From assembly GCA_019828565.1 (NCBI GenBank), contig JAHDYR010000064.1:806001-870000 (forward strand): 64,000 nt of DNA. Reading direction: 5' to 3'. This document shows, one piece after another, positions 61,901-64,000 of this stretch. The stretch's first letter is position 1. Every line of letters starts with the position of its first letter. Below the pieces are notes generated by a model, which ran no database searches, had not been told where the DNA came from, and worked only from the letters and a program-made list of their open reading frames with translations. The translations under genes and the position numbers were made by a program. Origin of the DNA: Carpediemonas membranifera. Taxonomy: Eukaryota > Fornicata.

Positions 61901-62273
61901 AAGCGGTGTTGCCCCCTATGTACCCTGGACTCAGAAGGTGACACCATTTACTCGCCTGTACACTGTCACCAGAACCGCGGCGGAAACCACCAAAATCCTC
62001 TCAGAATGGGCATACAACCAGCCCCTGGGAACACAAAGCCACATCATCTGCCAATGCAAGGCGGTAGAACGCCCAGAAGGATGGAATGACATCCTGGCGG
62101 AGGCGCATCTACGCACACAGTACCACGCCCGAAGGCAAGGGCAGGAGGCGGAGTGGTACAACTCAAGGGCAATCCTGGAAATGCTCTGGCTCCTCCGCAG
62201 CGAGGACCATACCGTCAGAGAGGGACTGCAGAACGGCAGACGTGCCCTTCTGAACCTCCGGAAAGACGGGTAA
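58901..62273 (+). pseudogene. LINE ORF2: AP-like endonuclease, reverse transcriptase, Cys/His tail
   Basis: 58901-59932 starts MRIISLNSEG. Endonuclease motifs: LLQETKRYG, INIYAPDSG, IIIGDWNRRPG, STIDYAAV and GSAHKAIEL. The last is SAH where SDH is usual, so the Asp that orients the catalytic His is missing. The frame changes near 59865 and again near 60050 before RT. RT box A is LLDIAKAYDTVPR (60613-60651), box B GVKQGCVVAPTLF, box C MFVDDTSI (60934-60957). It shifts near 61215. The C-terminal region (WTLTAEELLHTGS...) ends with RCCPLCTL, a frame change near 61920, then SHIICQC, together the C-x2-C...H-x3-C motif seen at LINE ORF2 ends. Clade not determined. Confidence 0.87.
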
Positions 62274-63294
62274 GTACACCATCCCAGAATCCTATGACCT
62301 CTGGGACCAGGGTCAAACTGGGACCCAACCCCCCGCCTCAACCGAAGCGGAGCGCTCCTGGGATCAGCGGGGGACGCAAGCCCACGTATCCCGGTAGCAC
62401 CCAGCCGCGGAAGGGGGACTCAACCCCGAACACTAATCTCGCTAACACACAAACGCTCACCCATACTGGGAACGTAGACAACATTCAGCCGGCAGAACCG
62501 GCACACTCTTCACACGTATAAGAAATAACCCAGAGCCATAGGGCGGGGCACGTATGCACATGTATACACGTACGTGCGAGGTATCGGGGCGCAGCAGCCA
62601 AACAGGAGGGTAACCATAAGGCAACAATACCACCTGGGCGGCACCTGGACCAAATCAGAGCTGCGCCGAACGGCCCGGCACCCAAAACTTGGAACTAGCC
62701 GGAAGCTAGGAAGAAGCCCTATAGGGAACAAATCCTTGAGGAGGGGATCCATGCCGGAACGGAAAGTGTGGAAGAGCCCGAACGCAGCCGTGAATCATAT
62801 AGCTACCCAGCGATGATCGGTGGGTTTCATAACTGGCCCAATTGCGTGGTACGGCAAACGCCAAGCCCGAAACCGCTTCGGCGGGTGCCTGAAAAATTGC
62901 AAACTGGGTCGAATGGTATGGAGAACATATCCCTGAGAGGAGCCCTGTAGGGGAAACCGAGCAGAAGGCCCCGGTGGCGGGTGTGCAGGGCAAGGCCTTG
63001 CGGGTGCCAGGCAGAACGGGGGCCCGAAGGACCCCCAAGAGTAAGACCTGGGTTATCCCGACTTTGGGGGTATCGGGCCAGCCAGTTGATAGGTCAACAT
63101 GCAAGGGACTACCCAGCCTTACCAGCTGGACCCTGACGGTGATGGTGCTAACGCCCCCAACGTAGTATCAGGCTCGCTCACGAAGGGAAGTCAACACGCT
63201 AAGGCGTTCCCGGGGACATGGGGTGGTGCAAACTGGTAATTCCCTGATTTACACAGGTGTACAGGATACGTTAAATTTCTTTCTTTCTTTCTTT
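62274..63294 (+). other. LINE 3' region and tail
   Basis: About 1 kb, non-coding, GC-rich, ending GATACGTTAAATTTC and (TTTC)n. The tail touches the TSD directly. Confidence 0.6.
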
Positions 63295-63316
63295 GGTCGC
63301 CTGGAAGAAGGCAGGG
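63295..63316. repeat. 22-bp target-site duplication (right)
   Basis: Matches 52509-52530. Confidence 0.93.
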
Positions 63317-64000
63317 GCTGTCTTGATGCCAAAGGGGACCCGTGTGAACTGGAATAGGCCTTCCGCCGTGGCAAAAGCCGTCATAGGGCGGGAATCAGGA
63401 TCCAGGGGTATTTGGTGGTACCCAGACACAAGGTCGAGAGTGGCAAAGCAAGTCTTGCCTCTCAGGCGAGCCAGGATCTCATCGGGGTTGGGGACAGGGT
63501 GGGCATGGTCCTTGACCGTCTCGTTCAAGAGGCGATAGTCGATCAACATTCTGCGGAGACCACCCTTCTTCGCAACCGTAAAGGCTGGGGCGCTCCAGGG
63601 ACTTGTAGAGGGCTCTATAATGCCCTTCTCGAGGAGTGAAGCTACCTCAGCATCGATTTGTTCGCGAACTGCAGGGCTCTGGCGACGAGGCGGAACAGAC
63701 ACCGGGACAGCGTCTGGTAGCAGTTCGATCACCATGGGCGGTACGTCGGCGCCCTCGGGGTGTACCTGGGCCGTAAAGAGTGAACAGTACTTTGCCTTAA
63801 CCTGCGCGATCATTTCTGGCACGTCTTCGACACGAGCAGCACGGGGAGGTGGTGACGACGGACGCGGTTCGTGAGCGTCCGGAACGATGAAAAGATCTTC
63901 GTCATCGCCCCAATCGTCAAGGCGGCTCGTTGATACGTTCTCATCATCGTCGATGTTATCCGTAGCGTCGAAAGCGAGGTGGTGGAGCAGATCTAGCTCC
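63295..64000 (-). mobile_element. Gypsy element I, 5' piece (pre-RT and RT fingers), runs off window
   Basis: Open frame from the window edge: an acidic linker (DDDENVSTSRLDDWGDDED), then IVELLPDAVPVS-type entry into RT: QIDAEVASLLEKGIIEPSTS, KKGGLRRMLIDYRLLNE, CFATLDLVSGYHQIPLDP and FQFTRVPFGIKTAPAFFQAT. These are Gypsy RT motifs 1-4. Protease and Gag should lie beyond the window. The frame is intact up to the LINE insertion, and the RT catalytic box is in the piece at 52084-52530. Confidence 0.92.

Larger units (their letters stand above)
52531..63294 (+). mobile_element. Non-LTR retrotransposon (LINE), 10.8 kb, inserted in Gypsy I
   Basis: Flanked by a perfect 22-bp TSD and ending in a (TTTC)n tail (about 63275-63294), both hallmarks of target-primed reverse transcription. 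It encodes a long ORF1 region (54470-58275) with coiled-coil end and an ORF2 (58901-62273) with AP-type endonuclease, RT and a C-terminal Cys/His motif. It is unusually long because of a 1.9-kb 5' region, a 3.8-kb ORF1 and a 1-kb 3' region. Frameshifts in both ORFs suggest a dead copy. Confidence 0.93.

Noticed and set aside
1-64000. CRISPR arrays, bacterial operons or ribosome-binding sites
   Set aside because: No short regularly spaced repeats; introns, tRNA form and gene content are eukaryotic.

Overview
This window is nuclear DNA from a gene-dense, GC-rich, intron-poor unicellular eukaryote. The evidence is a tRNA-Pro, cytosolic Hsp70, a dynamin, two kinesins, a C2H2 zinc-finger protein, a TMEM17/TMEM216-like ciliary protein and abundant retrotransposons. 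Three spliceosomal introns can be read and all are exactly 31 nt (GTTTG[T/C]...CT[A/T]AC-x-CAG). Several genes carry an AGTAAAC/TGTAAA-type element 5-30 nt after the stop, like the Giardia poly(A) signal. Together these suggest a free-living metamonad of the fornicate type. That placement is inference; no search was run.

Layout. 1-9.6 kb is a normal gene region: dynamin tail, a thioredoxin-fold protein with one intron, Hsp70, a four-helix membrane protein, a zinc-finger protein, a 982-aa helical protein and an aldose-1-epimerase-like protein, then tRNA-Pro. A complete Gypsy element (A, 10333-14827, TSD CCTAT) follows. 14.8-16.4 kb lacks genes but holds several diverged copies of a structured, RNA-like motif. 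16.4-25.7 kb carries a kinesin, an F-BAR-like/U-box protein, a basic hypothetical protein and a kinesin-8.

The centrepiece is the kinesin at 16381-19524. Its motor P-loop (GTTGSGK|T) is interrupted in frame by a 399-residue VMA1-type intein. Splicing residues are present, but both LAGLIDADG catalytic aspartates are replaced (Ala430, Asn522), so this looks like a splicing-competent intein with a dead homing endonuclease. A 3.57-kb near-perfect inverted copy (15396-18967 versus 25875-29447) repeats the intein, the rest of the motor, the tail and the downstream RNA-like motifs. The second copy lacks the kinesin N-terminus and has two single-base frameshifts.

30.35-64 kb is a retrotransposon nest. 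On the left, Gypsy B (TSD GACCT) lies inside C (TSD CCCC), inside D (TSD GGTC), inside F: four levels. Element E (82-bp LTRs) also lies in D, and G lies between fragments F and H, which appear to be one old family-A copy. On the right, a 10.8-kb non-LTR element with a 22-bp TSD and a (TTTC)n tail splits Gypsy I. LTRs are extremely short (61, 82, about 113 and 117 bp). All four families with a visible 5' LTR carry a perfect 10-12 nt palindrome where the tRNA primer-binding site should be. Nearly every element is frameshifted, usually at a homopolymer, so they are mostly relics, or the assembly has uncorrected homopolymer errors.
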